A stretch of DNA of 64,000 nt, from NCBI GenBank assembly GCA_965230535.1, contig OZ246010.1, forward strand, positions 1,612,001-1,676,000, in the 5' to 3' direction. Position 1 is the stretch's first letter, and each line of letters starts with the position of its first letter. This document shows positions 45,790-54,293 of the stretch, piece by piece. The notes beneath the pieces are model-generated. The model saw only the letters and a program-made list of their open reading frames with translations, was not told the DNA's origin and did not search any database. This DNA is from JAUILH01 sp965230535 (GTDB lineage: Bacteria > Bacteroidota > Bacteroidia > Flavobacteriales_D > JAUILH01). The position numbers and the translations under genes were made by a program.

Positions 45790-46455
45790 TTATTTAACAG
45801 CCTTTTGCTTTTCTTGTACTTCTTTAACAACACCTTCCTGAGTCTTGATCTCTTCTTTCTTCTTCTCAATCTCCTCTTTCTTGGTCTCAATGTTCTTCTC
45901 AGCTTCAGCGATCTTCTTCTTGTAATCTTCAATATCCTTATTGAAGTCCTCTACTTCCTTCTCAAAATCTTTTCTTTCATCAGTCAATTCTTCCAACTTC
46001 TTCTCTTCCACTTTGATCACTTTTCCGATGGCAGCTTTGGTTTCACTTACACCAAACTTGTACATCATGTCTTTCACAAAAGGAAATTCGTTCTTGTGCT
46101 CAGAAGAACTTAGGTAAGCGCCTCCTAAATCAAAACCAGCAATTACCTTCACACCCTCATCAGATGGTTCAACCACAGAATATACATCAAAAGTATTGTC
46201 GCTCATTTTCTTGATTCTGCAATCATCAGCAAAAATCTCATTCTTGGCTTTCACTTTTCCTTTGATATCCTTGAGTTGTTTTTTCCATGCCTTCTCAACA
46301 TCATCTGCATCTGCACCATAAACCATCACGGTTAGGGCATTTTGGTTTCCAGTTGAAAATGAATGGTTAGTTTCTCCAACTTCAATTTTTTTCTGAGCTG
46401 AAGCACCCACTGATATTGCGATGGCCGCTATTGCCAAAGTAAACTTCTTTATCAT
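45790..46455 (-). CDS. secreted coiled-coil protein, function unknown
   Basis: 221 residues from the ATG at 46455 (signal peptide MIKKFTLAIAAIAISVGASA, cleavage after SAQ). The frame is open further upstream to 46509 but the leader there is unrelated. Residues 25-135 form a small domain (TVMVYGADADDVEKAWKKQL, NTFDVYSVVEPSD). Residues about 140-215 are an almost pure Lys/Glu heptad coiled coil (YKKKIAEAEKNIETKKEEIE). It may be a periplasmic or surface rod. A single gene with its own strong terminator. Confidence 0.8.
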   Translation of the reverse strand: MIKKFTLAIAAIAISVGASAQKKIEVGETNHSFSTGNQNALTVMVYGADADDVEKAWKKQLKDIKGKVKAKNEIFADDCRIKKMSDNTFDVYSVVEPSDEGVKVIAGFDLGGAYLSSSEHKNEFPFVKDMMYKFGVSETKAAIGKVIKVEEKKLEELTDERKDFEKEVEDFNKDIEDYKKKIAEAEKNIETKKEEIEKKKEEIKTQEGVVKEVQEKQKAVK

Positions 46456-46668
46456 AGTTTTTTGTTTTAACTCTTGTGCAAGAGGTTTGTTTCCTGCCCT
46501 CAAATACAATTTCTGTTCCTAAAATTCGGAATAAATCTGTTTCAAACCTAATTATCGCTGAATTGAACCAAATTTATCGTTAAGTGTACCTCCTTTCGCG
46601 ATTAAAAGCATTTGTTATGACTGTGTTAAAATTTCCGATTTAGAACTGAAAACGACTATTTTTCAATT

Positions 46669-48726
46669 ATGAAACCAAGCTTACTTACTGCGCTACTTTT
46701 CTCAACATTCTTGGTCCATGCCCAACCCAAACCGGCTAAAATTATCAGGGAATATAACCGGGGAGAAGGCCCGACTCAGCTCAACGAAGGACGTGGTTTT
46801 TTAAATACGGAAACTCATTACGACAAACAAAATCGTGTTATCAAACATATTCAGTTTGGTGGATATGGTTATAAGTCTTACGAAACTTTGACAAGCTACC
46901 ATTATGACTCAAAACCTGTATCTATAACCAAAATAGACTATCCAAAAGGGTTCTGGCCGGGCACAGTTAGTTTACAAAGTTTATCTGCGGATCATCCCCA
47001 AAGAAAGCCAGACACCAGCGTTCAACGACATATCTATCAGGACACATTATTGGTGAAAATAGAATCCTACCGGAATGGGCATATGTCCTCCTGGACCGAA
47101 TACACCTACAATGACGATGGCTACGAAATTGAATTAGCCAATTTTTACAGTAGAGGCAGCAGAGAAAGATGGGTTAAAACAGATCGAGACAAGGACAATC
47201 GTCCCATTAAAATCAGGGAATTTTATCAGGATAGCTCTGTTAAATTCACGGAAACCAGAACTTATAATTCGAAAGGACTTTTAAAAGAAAAGGACTACAG
47301 ATCAAAGTACTTGACTTACCATGTGGTTACCACATATAGCTACAACTCGGATGGGTTAAAAACGAAAGAAGTGGCCAAAGTTCACTCTCCTGAAGACAGA
47401 AAGGAGATAAGAACTCAGTTGTTTGATTACAATGCAAAGGGGTTACTCATTAAGGAAGGCGGGCTGGATTCCCTGGGGAAAACAGTTTGGCACAAGCAAC
47501 ATCACTACAATTCCAAAGGGCAGGTGGTAAGGACAGACTTTGAGAAGTTCGTCTACTTCTATGATTATAACAAGTCCGGAGATCTGATATCAAGAAGATT
47601 TGAAGACAGTCGGTCGACCGCTGAGGGTAAGATTCGGTACATCTATAAGAATGGTCTGCTTCAAAAAACCGAGCACCATAACAGAGAAGCTTTGAGTTAC
47701 TACACTAAAAACTATTACTCGAAAAGTGGCAAACTCATTCGTCAGGAGCCAATGCTCGCTGAAGGAAGAGATGCCCTGGATTGGATCAAGTACTATTATT
47801 ACAATGAGAAAGGTCAGTTGGTACGCATGAAGCACAAACACCCTGGGCACAATAATTTTTTGAATCCTGTAACAACCATAGGCTGGGGTAAATCAAGCAA
47901 TCAACCCCAGCCTAAACCGGATCCTTACAAGAATTATGTTGACAGTTATACCTATTATACCTATGACGACAAGGGGCGACAGGTAAATGAATACCATAAA
48001 GGAGGAGAGTTCACCACTATTATGAAAATCTACGAAGACAATTATGGCATTCTTGAGACCAACCACGACATATATGGCATGGCTTCTATGATTTACCACA
48101 TGATAAGTCGTTTGGACACGGTTAAGGTTGAAAAGCACGGTGGATTAACCAAGATCACCCTAAGCTTAGACTATACTCAGGAAACACCTAAGGGGAATTA
48201 TCAATTGAATACTTACCGTCATCAAAACCTAACTCGTATAGAAACTTTTAATGAGAAAAATGAATTGGTTGAACTAAAGGAGATCACCGAAAACGGTATT
48301 GTACTTTTCCATTCTAACGGAAAGACTTTGAAGTCACTCAATAATCATAATGCTTATAGTCATTCAAGATTGGATTTGATTCAATTTAGAAGGTACACAC
48401 TTGATACCGTATCGACCACTTTGTACAATTCTGATGGTTTAGAGTATCTGGTAACCAACAGAGCAGGTGATACCATAGACTTCTCTTATGAAAACGATCG
48501 TCTCACTCGCAAAATCAAGAGATATGGGAGTGGTTATTTCAGTTTAAAGACTTACGATTACGACAAAAAAGGATTTAAAACTATGGAGCGAGACTTTAAG
48601 GAAGATGGCATTGAAAACAGTCGGGTAGTTTTTGAAAATGACGGCAAACACATCATCTCTGAACAACGCATTAACGTTAGAGCAAATCGTGAGACTTTGT
48701 ATGAAGTTACTTATCTGAACCCTTAG
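46669..48726 (+). CDS. secreted YD-repeat-like (RHS-type) protein
   Basis: 685 residues with a signal peptide (MKPSLLTALLFSTFLVHAQ). Throughout there are YD-like repeats of 20-25 residues: YNSKGLLKEKDYRSKYLTY, YSYNSDGLKTKEVAKVH, DYNAKGLLIKEGGLDSLGK, YYSKSGKLIRQE, YYYNEKGQLVRMKHK. Such repeats make beta shells in RHS proteins, but no toxin domain, protease motif or hypervariable C-terminus follows, so it is probably a surface or periplasmic structural or binding protein. Convergent with the next gene, with a 1-bp gap. Confidence 0.78.
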   Translation: MKPSLLTALLFSTFLVHAQPKPAKIIREYNRGEGPTQLNEGRGFLNTETHYDKQNRVIKHIQFGGYGYKSYETLTSYHYDSKPVSITKIDYPKGFWPGTVSLQSLSADHPQRKPDTSVQRHIYQDTLLVKIESYRNGHMSSWTEYTYNDDGYEIELANFYSRGSRERWVKTDRDKDNRPIKIREFYQDSSVKFTETRTYNSKGLLKEKDYRSKYLTYHVVTTYSYNSDGLKTKEVAKVHSPEDRKEIRTQLFDYNAKGLLIKEGGLDSLGKTVWHKQHHYNSKGQVVRTDFEKFVYFYDYNKSGDLISRRFEDSRSTAEGKIRYIYKNGLLQKTEHHNREALSYYTKNYYSKSGKLIRQEPMLAEGRDALDWIKYYYYNEKGQLVRMKHKHPGHNNFLNPVTTIGWGKSSNQPQPKPDPYKNYVDSYTYYTYDDKGRQVNEYHKGGEFTTIMKIYEDNYGILETNHDIYGMASMIYHMISRLDTVKVEKHGGLTKITLSLDYTQETPKGNYQLNTYRHQNLTRIETFNEKNELVELKEITENGIVLFHSNGKTLKSLNNHNAYSHSRLDLIQFRRYTLDTVSTTLYNSDGLEYLVTNRAGDTIDFSYENDRLTRKIKRYGSGYFSLKTYDYDKKGFKTMERDFKEDGIENSRVVFENDGKHIISEQRINVRANRETLYEVTYLNP

Positions 48727-48727
48727 A

Positions 48728-49363
48728 TTAAAAGATGCCTATGACATGAGTTGAATCGAACTTAGTCATGGAAAAATTGAATCGGTAATTGTCGTCATAA
48801 CAATCATTGGTGCAAAAGTGATGGGTTGCCTTGTAATGAGCCACATACTCATCTCCTTCCAGACTCTCCTTCATTAATCTGACATTGGCATAAAGATGAT
48901 AATATGTTCCCACAATTTCAGCCATCATCAATAGGGTAATGACATCACTTCCGGTAAAACCATGATCCAGAAATTGTTGATTGAACTCGCCAATTGGTCC
49001 TACCGCCTCATCCTCTGCATGGCATTTCTTTAAAAACACAAAATAGTCCGGATTTGTATACAATTTCATCTTGGCAGTATCTGCATAAAACATAACCACC
49101 TTGTCTTTTAATGAGTCTCCGTTACTCATTATGTAGTTTTGATTGATGATCACGGGTACCGCTGAAATGCTGTCTGGTTTCGCAGTGATTTCTTTACCAA
49201 AGTTCAAACTGGAAAACTTCACATCTCCATTTCCTACGGTAAATACTTTATCTCCGGAAGTTTCACTGATATGATGCTGACGAATAGGTCCTCTCTTTGA
49301 CTTTTGAGCCACCAAACTCGTATAGCTTAAACTCAAAACCAATATTGCGATTATTTTTATCAT
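48728..49363 (-). CDS. secreted protein, function unknown
   Basis: 211 residues from the ATG at 49363 (signal peptide MIKIIAILVLSLSYTSLVAQ); the frame extends 27 bases upstream. Mature part of mixed structure with three Cys (KKCHAEDEAVG, HFCTNDCYDDNYRFN), possibly disulfide-bonded or metal-binding. No recognised family. It stands alone between a convergent YD-repeat gene and the PorP/SprF-adhesin operon. Confidence 0.72.
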   Translation of the reverse strand: MIKIIAILVLSLSYTSLVAQKSKRGPIRQHHISETSGDKVFTVGNGDVKFSSLNFGKEITAKPDSISAVPVIINQNYIMSNGDSLKDKVVMFYADTAKMKLYTNPDYFVFLKKCHAEDEAVGPIGEFNQQFLDHGFTGSDVITLLMMAEIVGTYYHLYANVRLMKESLEGDEYVAHYKATHHFCTNDCYDDNYRFNFSMTKFDSTHVIGIF

Positions 49364-49470
49364 AGCTCTTTTATATCCAGAGATTGCCAAAATGAAGCCA
49401 AAAATTAACTTGGTGTATCCTGATTGATGGAACTCAGAGGCCCAATGATTATTTGGGTTGATCTACTGAG

Positions 49471-50472
49471 TTAAATCTTACTTTTTTTAAGTTCACTATC
49501 CGGAACCGTATTGTCCACTTTGCCAGCCTTCTTTCCTTTTCTTCTATGAGAACGTTTGAAACCTCCTTTGTTATTCAGGTACTTTCTCTTCTGGAAAGAA
49601 TTGTTGTACAAAGACATACCATATCCCAGGGAAATTTCATGGGTCATACCTCCGTACCGGTTAGCTCCTCCCAATCCCAAATCGTAGGAGTAGACAATCT
49701 TAAAATCATCCCATAATATCACCCCTGAAGACAATACAACTGTGTGGTTTAATCGATAGCCTACTGAAGCCCAGATTCTTTCCTGAAACAACATATTAAA
49801 ATCCACGGACGCTGATAGAGGTGCACCTTTAACGATCTTAATCAGGGCAGTTGGATAGGCCATAAAATCAATTTCATCGATCATCTTGTAGCCTCCGGTC
49901 AGGAAGAAATGGTTATATGTAATGTCAAATCCACCTGTCGAACTCAACAGTTTGTTATTGAACAGATACGGTCCTCCAACTCCTGCATGCCAATAATCAT
50001 TGGTTACAAAAGCACCAGCACCAAAGTTGACGCCAACTCTCTTAATGGATCCTGACAATGCCGGATCTCCTCCATCAAAATAGGTAAGTCCTCCATAATT
50101 TGCACTCTGGCTATTATAGCTTGCCTTCAAGCCAAAAGCCAATGTTGTGTTGTTGGCAATGAACATTTTATAGTTATATGCCAAGCCCGCTTCAAAGTGT
50201 TTAAACGCTGTGATCTTGGTTTTAAGCAATTGTAGCTGGAACCCGTGTTGATTTAGATTGTACCACACATTTCCGTGATAGGTCACCGGAGCACCTTCAA
50301 ACTGATACCACTGATGGCGCACAAATGCGATTGCTCCAAGATCGTGTGATAGATCTGTATAAGCCGGATTAAACAAGGCATGGTTATGCATGTACTGGCT
50401 ATAGCTGACACGATTCTGCGCCTTTAGAGCACCTAGTCCAAAAATCAATATGACAGACATTAGCAACCTCAT
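49471..50472 (-). CDS. PorP/SprF family T9SS-associated outer-membrane protein
   Basis: 333 residues with a signal peptide (MRLLMSVILIFGLGALKAQ). The body matches the PorP/SprF fold, an outer-membrane beta-barrel: YSQYMHNHALFNPAYTDLSH, IAFVRHQWYQFEGAPVTY, NNTTLAFGLKASYNSQ and AYPTALIKIVKGAPLSASVD. A basic C-terminal tail follows (GGFKRSHRRKGKKAGKV). Members are needed for export or surface attachment of the neighbouring type B-signal adhesin. It overlaps that adhesin gene by four bases, so the two form a translationally coupled pair. Confidence 0.93.
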   Translation of the reverse strand: MRLLMSVILIFGLGALKAQNRVSYSQYMHNHALFNPAYTDLSHDLGAIAFVRHQWYQFEGAPVTYHGNVWYNLNQHGFQLQLLKTKITAFKHFEAGLAYNYKMFIANNTTLAFGLKASYNSQSANYGGLTYFDGGDPALSGSIKRVGVNFGAGAFVTNDYWHAGVGGPYLFNNKLLSSTGGFDITYNHFFLTGGYKMIDEIDFMAYPTALIKIVKGAPLSASVDFNMLFQERIWASVGYRLNHTVVLSSGVILWDDFKIVYSYDLGLGGANRYGGMTHEISLGYGMSLYNNSFQKRKYLNNKGGFKRSHRRKGKKAGKVDNTVPDSELKKSKI

Positions 50473-52946
50473 CTCTTCAACACAATTGAGCCCCTAATCG
50501 GCTTGGTTCCTTTTTCCAATACAAGTACATAAAAATAAGAGCCCTCAGGAAGTTGTTTTCCGTAAAGTTTCAGGCCCTTGTTAGCTGTTCCGTCCCAATT
50601 ATTGGTGTACGGTGCCATTTTGTATACCACATCTCCCCAGCGATTCATTACAGTAAGTCTGTTGCTTGGAAAATCTTCTATGTGCTTTATGACAAAATAG
50701 TCGTTTAAGCCATCTCCATTAGGACTAAAGGCATTGGCTGGCACTACGGGCACCGGTTCAGTCAGAACAATCGTTACCATCTTTTCGCAACCATTATTAT
50801 CTGTGATGGTTAAAACGTAAGTCCCGGCGGCTAAATCCTCCTGATTCAAATCACTGCTGCCGTTGCTCCAAGAGTAACTATACGGTCCGGTTCCTCCGGA
50901 AAAACTCACATCAATTTCACCATCTGTAGCGCCATTTACAGAAACGTTATGGCCATGGGAAAACTCAGATGTGGTGTAACTTACCGAAATAGAATCTGGT
51001 TCAGCAACCGTGAAATCGGTTGATACCGTACAGTTGTTGCCATCCATAACAACCAGCGTATAACTACTTCCTGCCAAACCACTGATGTCTTCATTGCTGG
51101 ATCCTGTTGACCACATGTATGTCAAAGTACCAGTCCCTCCAGTTGCCGTAGCATCAATGGCCCCATCACTCAAACCAAAGCAAGATACATTTGTGATGTT
51201 TCCTGACACTTCAATCGCATCCGGGTCGGTTAACGTAACGGTGGTAGAATCTTTACATCCATTATCATCAGTCACAACAATGGTGTAGGTTCCGGCTGTT
51301 ACTCCGCTCAGATCTTCTGTTGTTGCGCTGTTACTCCATTCGTAAAAGTAATTTGGTGTTCCTCCTGTCACAGTAGCATCTGCGCTTCCATTTGCATCAC
51401 CCGCACACAATGGATCTGTTCCGGTCACAGTAACATCCGGGAGATCAAAAACCTCAACATCAAATGAGCAGGTTCGTGTGTTTCCTGCCAAATCCGTTGC
51501 CTGGAAAGTATTTGTGGTTATACCAACTGGGAAGTTAGAGCCAGATGGCAATCCGGCAATTTGAGTTACAATAGCAGTTCCACAATTATCGGATGCCGAA
51601 GGAATTGCAAAACTCACCACCGGATCACAAGAACTGATGTTACCCGGACATGTGATGTTTGGTGAAATTGTATCCTGAGGCGTGAAAGTAAACGTACAGG
51701 AATCGATATTTCCCGATACATCCTGAGCATACATGGTTACTGAAAATGGTGTTGTTCCCTGATAGGTTGACCCAACTGCCGGAGATTGAGATATTGTAGG
51801 ATTGGGATCACAATTATCTGTTGCAGTTGTTAAAGCCGTAAAGTCAGGGAGTGCATTTTCGCAACTGCTATTCAAAAAGCCCGATTGATTTCCCGGACAA
51901 GTGATGCTCGGTTCCGTATCATCAACCGGAATCACATCAAATGTACAGGTGCTGGTATTTCCTGAACCATCCTCAGCAGTGATCGTAATCGTGGTGGTGC
52001 TTGTTATGGTTGTGCCAACAGCAGGAGACTGGGTTAAAGTAACAGCTCCACAGTTGTCGGTACCTGTCGCCAAAGAAGTAAAGTCGATTAAAGAATACTC
52101 GCAATTGGCATCAAAAGAAACTGTTTGATTGCCCGGACATGTGACACTTGGAGAAATGTTATCGCTCAAAGTCAAATTAAAGGTACAAACAGCCACATTT
52201 CCATTGCCATCGTCTGCAATTAAAGTAATGGTTGTATTTGAAGAAACCAGGGTCCCAACTGCCGGACTCTGACTCACCGTAATGGTTGTTGCACAGTTGT
52301 CGCTGGTTGTTGCCATACCAGTATAATCAGGTAAACTAAACTGACAATTGGCGTCATAAAAATCGTTTTGCGTTCCGGGACACACAATGGTTGGTGGTGT
52401 ATTGTCCGTTGGATTTACATTGAATGAGCAGTTGGAAGAGTTTCCGGAAGCATCAGTAGCAGTGATGGTCACACTTGTATTTCCGAAAATAAAAGAACCT
52501 GCGGCTGGTGATTGAGTGAGTGTCGGGCTCGGATCACACAAGTCAGTTACAGTTGCCATACTGGTATAATCAGGCAAAGTAAATCTACATTGACTGTCGA
52601 AGAACACGTTTTGGGTAGCAGGACAGGTAATCGTAGGGGCTGTAAAATCTCCTACGACAACGGTTTCTGAATGTGAAGACGTGGTCCCCAGAATGGTATC
52701 AGTAATCGTCAACACCACGGTAAAAGTTCCGGTGGTGGTATAGTTATGAACCGGATTTTGCAATGTAGAGTTGTTCCCATCTCCAAAATCCCAGGCCCAA
52801 GTATCGGGGTTGGTAGACAAATCCGTAAAAAATGTGGTATGAGGCACACTACAACCCTGGGCAGGATTGACATTGAAATCCGCCACTTGAGAACGCACAG
52901 TTAATGCGGTAAAGAGCAGCAGGGTTGTGAGCAGTATATGCTTCAT
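50469..52946 (-). CDS. large T9SS adhesin: PKD, HYR and SprB repeats, type B (CHU_C) sorting domain
   Basis: 825 residues from the ATG at 52946 (signal peptide MKHILLTTLLLFTALTVRSQ). Domains in order: PKD (about 25-100, WAWDFGDGNNSTLQNPVHNY); five HYR-like repeats of about 80 residues (each with ITCPxxQ, TDNCxxxxxxQSPAxG and xDxSGNxxxCxF); three SprB-type repeats (GGTPNYFYEWSNSATTEDLS, GGTGPYSYSWSNGS); and a gliding-motility-associated C-terminal domain (VPANAFSPNGDGLNDYFVI, SYFYVLVLEKGTKPIRGSIV). Expected to be exported by T9SS with the PorP/SprF neighbour and displayed on the surface; may act in adhesion or gliding. Confidence 0.92.
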   Translation of the reverse strand: MKHILLTTLLLFTALTVRSQVADFNVNPAQGCSVPHTTFFTDLSTNPDTWAWDFGDGNNSTLQNPVHNYTTTGTFTVVLTITDTILGTTSSHSETVVVGDFTAPTITCPATQNVFFDSQCRFTLPDYTSMATVTDLCDPSPTLTQSPAAGSFIFGNTSVTITATDASGNSSNCSFNVNPTDNTPPTIVCPGTQNDFYDANCQFSLPDYTGMATTSDNCATTITVSQSPAVGTLVSSNTTITLIADDGNGNVAVCTFNLTLSDNISPSVTCPGNQTVSFDANCEYSLIDFTSLATGTDNCGAVTLTQSPAVGTTITSTTTITITAEDGSGNTSTCTFDVIPVDDTEPSITCPGNQSGFLNSSCENALPDFTALTTATDNCDPNPTISQSPAVGSTYQGTTPFSVTMYAQDVSGNIDSCTFTFTPQDTISPNITCPGNISSCDPVVSFAIPSASDNCGTAIVTQIAGLPSGSNFPVGITTNTFQATDLAGNTRTCSFDVEVFDLPDVTVTGTDPLCAGDANGSADATVTGGTPNYFYEWSNSATTEDLSGVTAGTYTIVVTDDNGCKDSTTVTLTDPDAIEVSGNITNVSCFGLSDGAIDATATGGTGTLTYMWSTGSSNEDISGLAGSSYTLVVMDGNNCTVSTDFTVAEPDSISVSYTTSEFSHGHNVSVNGATDGEIDVSFSGGTGPYSYSWSNGSSDLNQEDLAAGTYVLTITDNNGCEKMVTIVLTEPVPVVPANAFSPNGDGLNDYFVIKHIEDFPSNRLTVMNRWGDVVYKMAPYTNNWDGTANKGLKLYGKQLPEGSYFYVLVLEKGTKPIRGSIVLKR
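50760..52640 (-). repeat. HYR and SprB coding repeats of the adhesin
   Basis: Five HYR repeats (about 240 bp each) then three SprB repeats (about 225 bp each) in tandem. Conserved words CPGNQ, TDNC and QSPAVG appear in several copies. The copies are clearly diverged. Confidence 0.7.
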
Positions 52947-52969
52947 GGCAAGCATATCGCAAAATACAG

Positions 52970-52977
52970 CAAAATTA
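52970..52977 (-). promoter_or_regulatory. -7 element TAATTTTG of the adhesin operon
   Basis: Exact TAnnTTTG match 23 nt before the ATG. A shorter TATTTTG lies just downstream at 52966-52960. Confidence 0.35.
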
Positions 52978-53009
52978 TCTAACCGAAAAAACTTTGATTT
53001 ACAATCTGA

Positions 53010-54293
53010 CTAACGGACCTCCAAATCGTACTTATCCATGTATTTTTTGTACAAGTCAAGCTGACGATTACTCAAATCAATTGAAACACCCTTAACGAAA
53101 GCATTTTCAATATGATTTGACCTCATATCCAATGCATCACCTTTAGAAATAATGAATGTGGCTTCTTTTCCTTTTTCTATCGACCCCACTCTTTTATCGA
53201 TCCCTAAAATTTTAGCTGTACTCAGTGTAATAGATGCCACTGCTTTTTCATAATCTAAACCGTAGGCTACTGCAGTTCCGGCATAAAAAGGCAAATTCCG
53301 GGTTCCCATAGCTTCCATATCCCCGGAATTCTCAAGGCAAAATGGAATTCCAAGATCATCTAACAACTTTGGTAATTTGTAAGGCAGGTCAACATCATCT
53401 TCCTCTCTCGCAGGCAAACTATGTAACCTCTTTAACATGATGCTGATATTATTATCCTTCAACACTTCCGGAATCATCCAGGCATCATACCCACCTACGA
53501 TTACGAGTTTTTCAATCTTTAATTGCTTTTTGAAATGAACAATTTCGATGATCTCCTTGATATAATCTGCGTTAACAAATACCGTCTTTTCGCCTTCGAA
53601 AACAGGCTTCATAGCTTCAAAACGCAAATCTTTTTCATCTGTATTTTTTAGCTGGTGATAACTCTTAGCTTCTTTAAAGAAAGTCTTAAGCGTTTCTACT
53701 TTAGAACCGTATTTGTCGTCCTTCTTATTGTTAGACTGCGAAGACCACGATCTTTTATACATGCGCGGCCAGTTAACATGTATGCCATCATCTTTCTTCA
53801 CAACAGCATCTTCCCAGTTATCACCGCTGTAACTCACAATTGAAGATGTTCCCGTAATGGCGCCACCTCTTGGCGTGATCTGTCCCAATAAAATTCCGTT
53901 AAACCTAACAGTGGGTGTGATCTCTGAATCTGTGTTATATGCAATCAGCGAACGAACATGTGGTTTATAATTACCTACTTCTAAAAAGTCAAGACTGGCT
54001 CTGACTGCATCAATTTCAGTTAAACCAACTGTGGAATTTGGTGCAATAAAACCGGGGTATACGTGTCGTCCTTTCAGATAAACAATTGAATCATACTTAC
54101 TACTGTCGATCTTAATTAACAGGGCATTTGCCACCAGAGTGAATTTACCATCCTTCACTGCAATGGCGGATTTTTCTATCCCTTTTCCGGTTCCAAGATG
54201 TGCATGACCATTCAAATAAAGTATGTGCTTACTCTCCTGGGTAAATCCCTGAAAGGTCAACATGATTGCTATGAAACCAAGTAACTTATTCAT
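53010..54293 (-). CDS. amidohydrolase-family protein lacking the HxH motif
   Basis: 427 residues from the ATG at 54293 (signal peptide MNKLLGFIAIMLTFQGFTQ); the frame is open further up but overlaps the upstream gene. N-terminal amidohydrolase beta domain KDGKFTLVANAL and HVYPGFIAPNSTVGLTEID, where the metal-binding HxH expected after PGF is replaced by APNS. The C-terminus has LSTAKILGIDKRVGSIEKGK. With no visible metal ligands it is probably not an active hydrolase on its own. It overlaps the end of the large amidohydrolase gene by 8 bases (54286-54293), so the two are probably made together and may form a complex. Confidence 0.85.
   Translation of the reverse strand: MNKLLGFIAIMLTFQGFTQESKHILYLNGHAHLGTGKGIEKSAIAVKDGKFTLVANALLIKIDSSKYDSIVYLKGRHVYPGFIAPNSTVGLTEIDAVRASLDFLEVGNYKPHVRSLIAYNTDSEITPTVRFNGILLGQITPRGGAITGTSSIVSYSGDNWEDAVVKKDDGIHVNWPRMYKRSWSSQSNNKKDDKYGSKVETLKTFFKEAKSYHQLKNTDEKDLRFEAMKPVFEGEKTVFVNADYIKEIIEIVHFKKQLKIEKLVIVGGYDAWMIPEVLKDNNISIMLKRLHSLPAREEDDVDLPYKLPKLLDDLGIPFCLENSGDMEAMGTRNLPFYAGTAVAYGLDYEKAVASITLSTAKILGIDKRVGSIEKGKEATFIISKGDALDMRSNHIENAFVKGVSIDLSNRQLDLYKKYMDKYDLEVR

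Noticed and set aside
46669..48726. RHS-type polymorphic toxin
   Set aside because: YD-like repeats are present, but there is no RHS core protease motif, toxin C-terminus or immunity gene.
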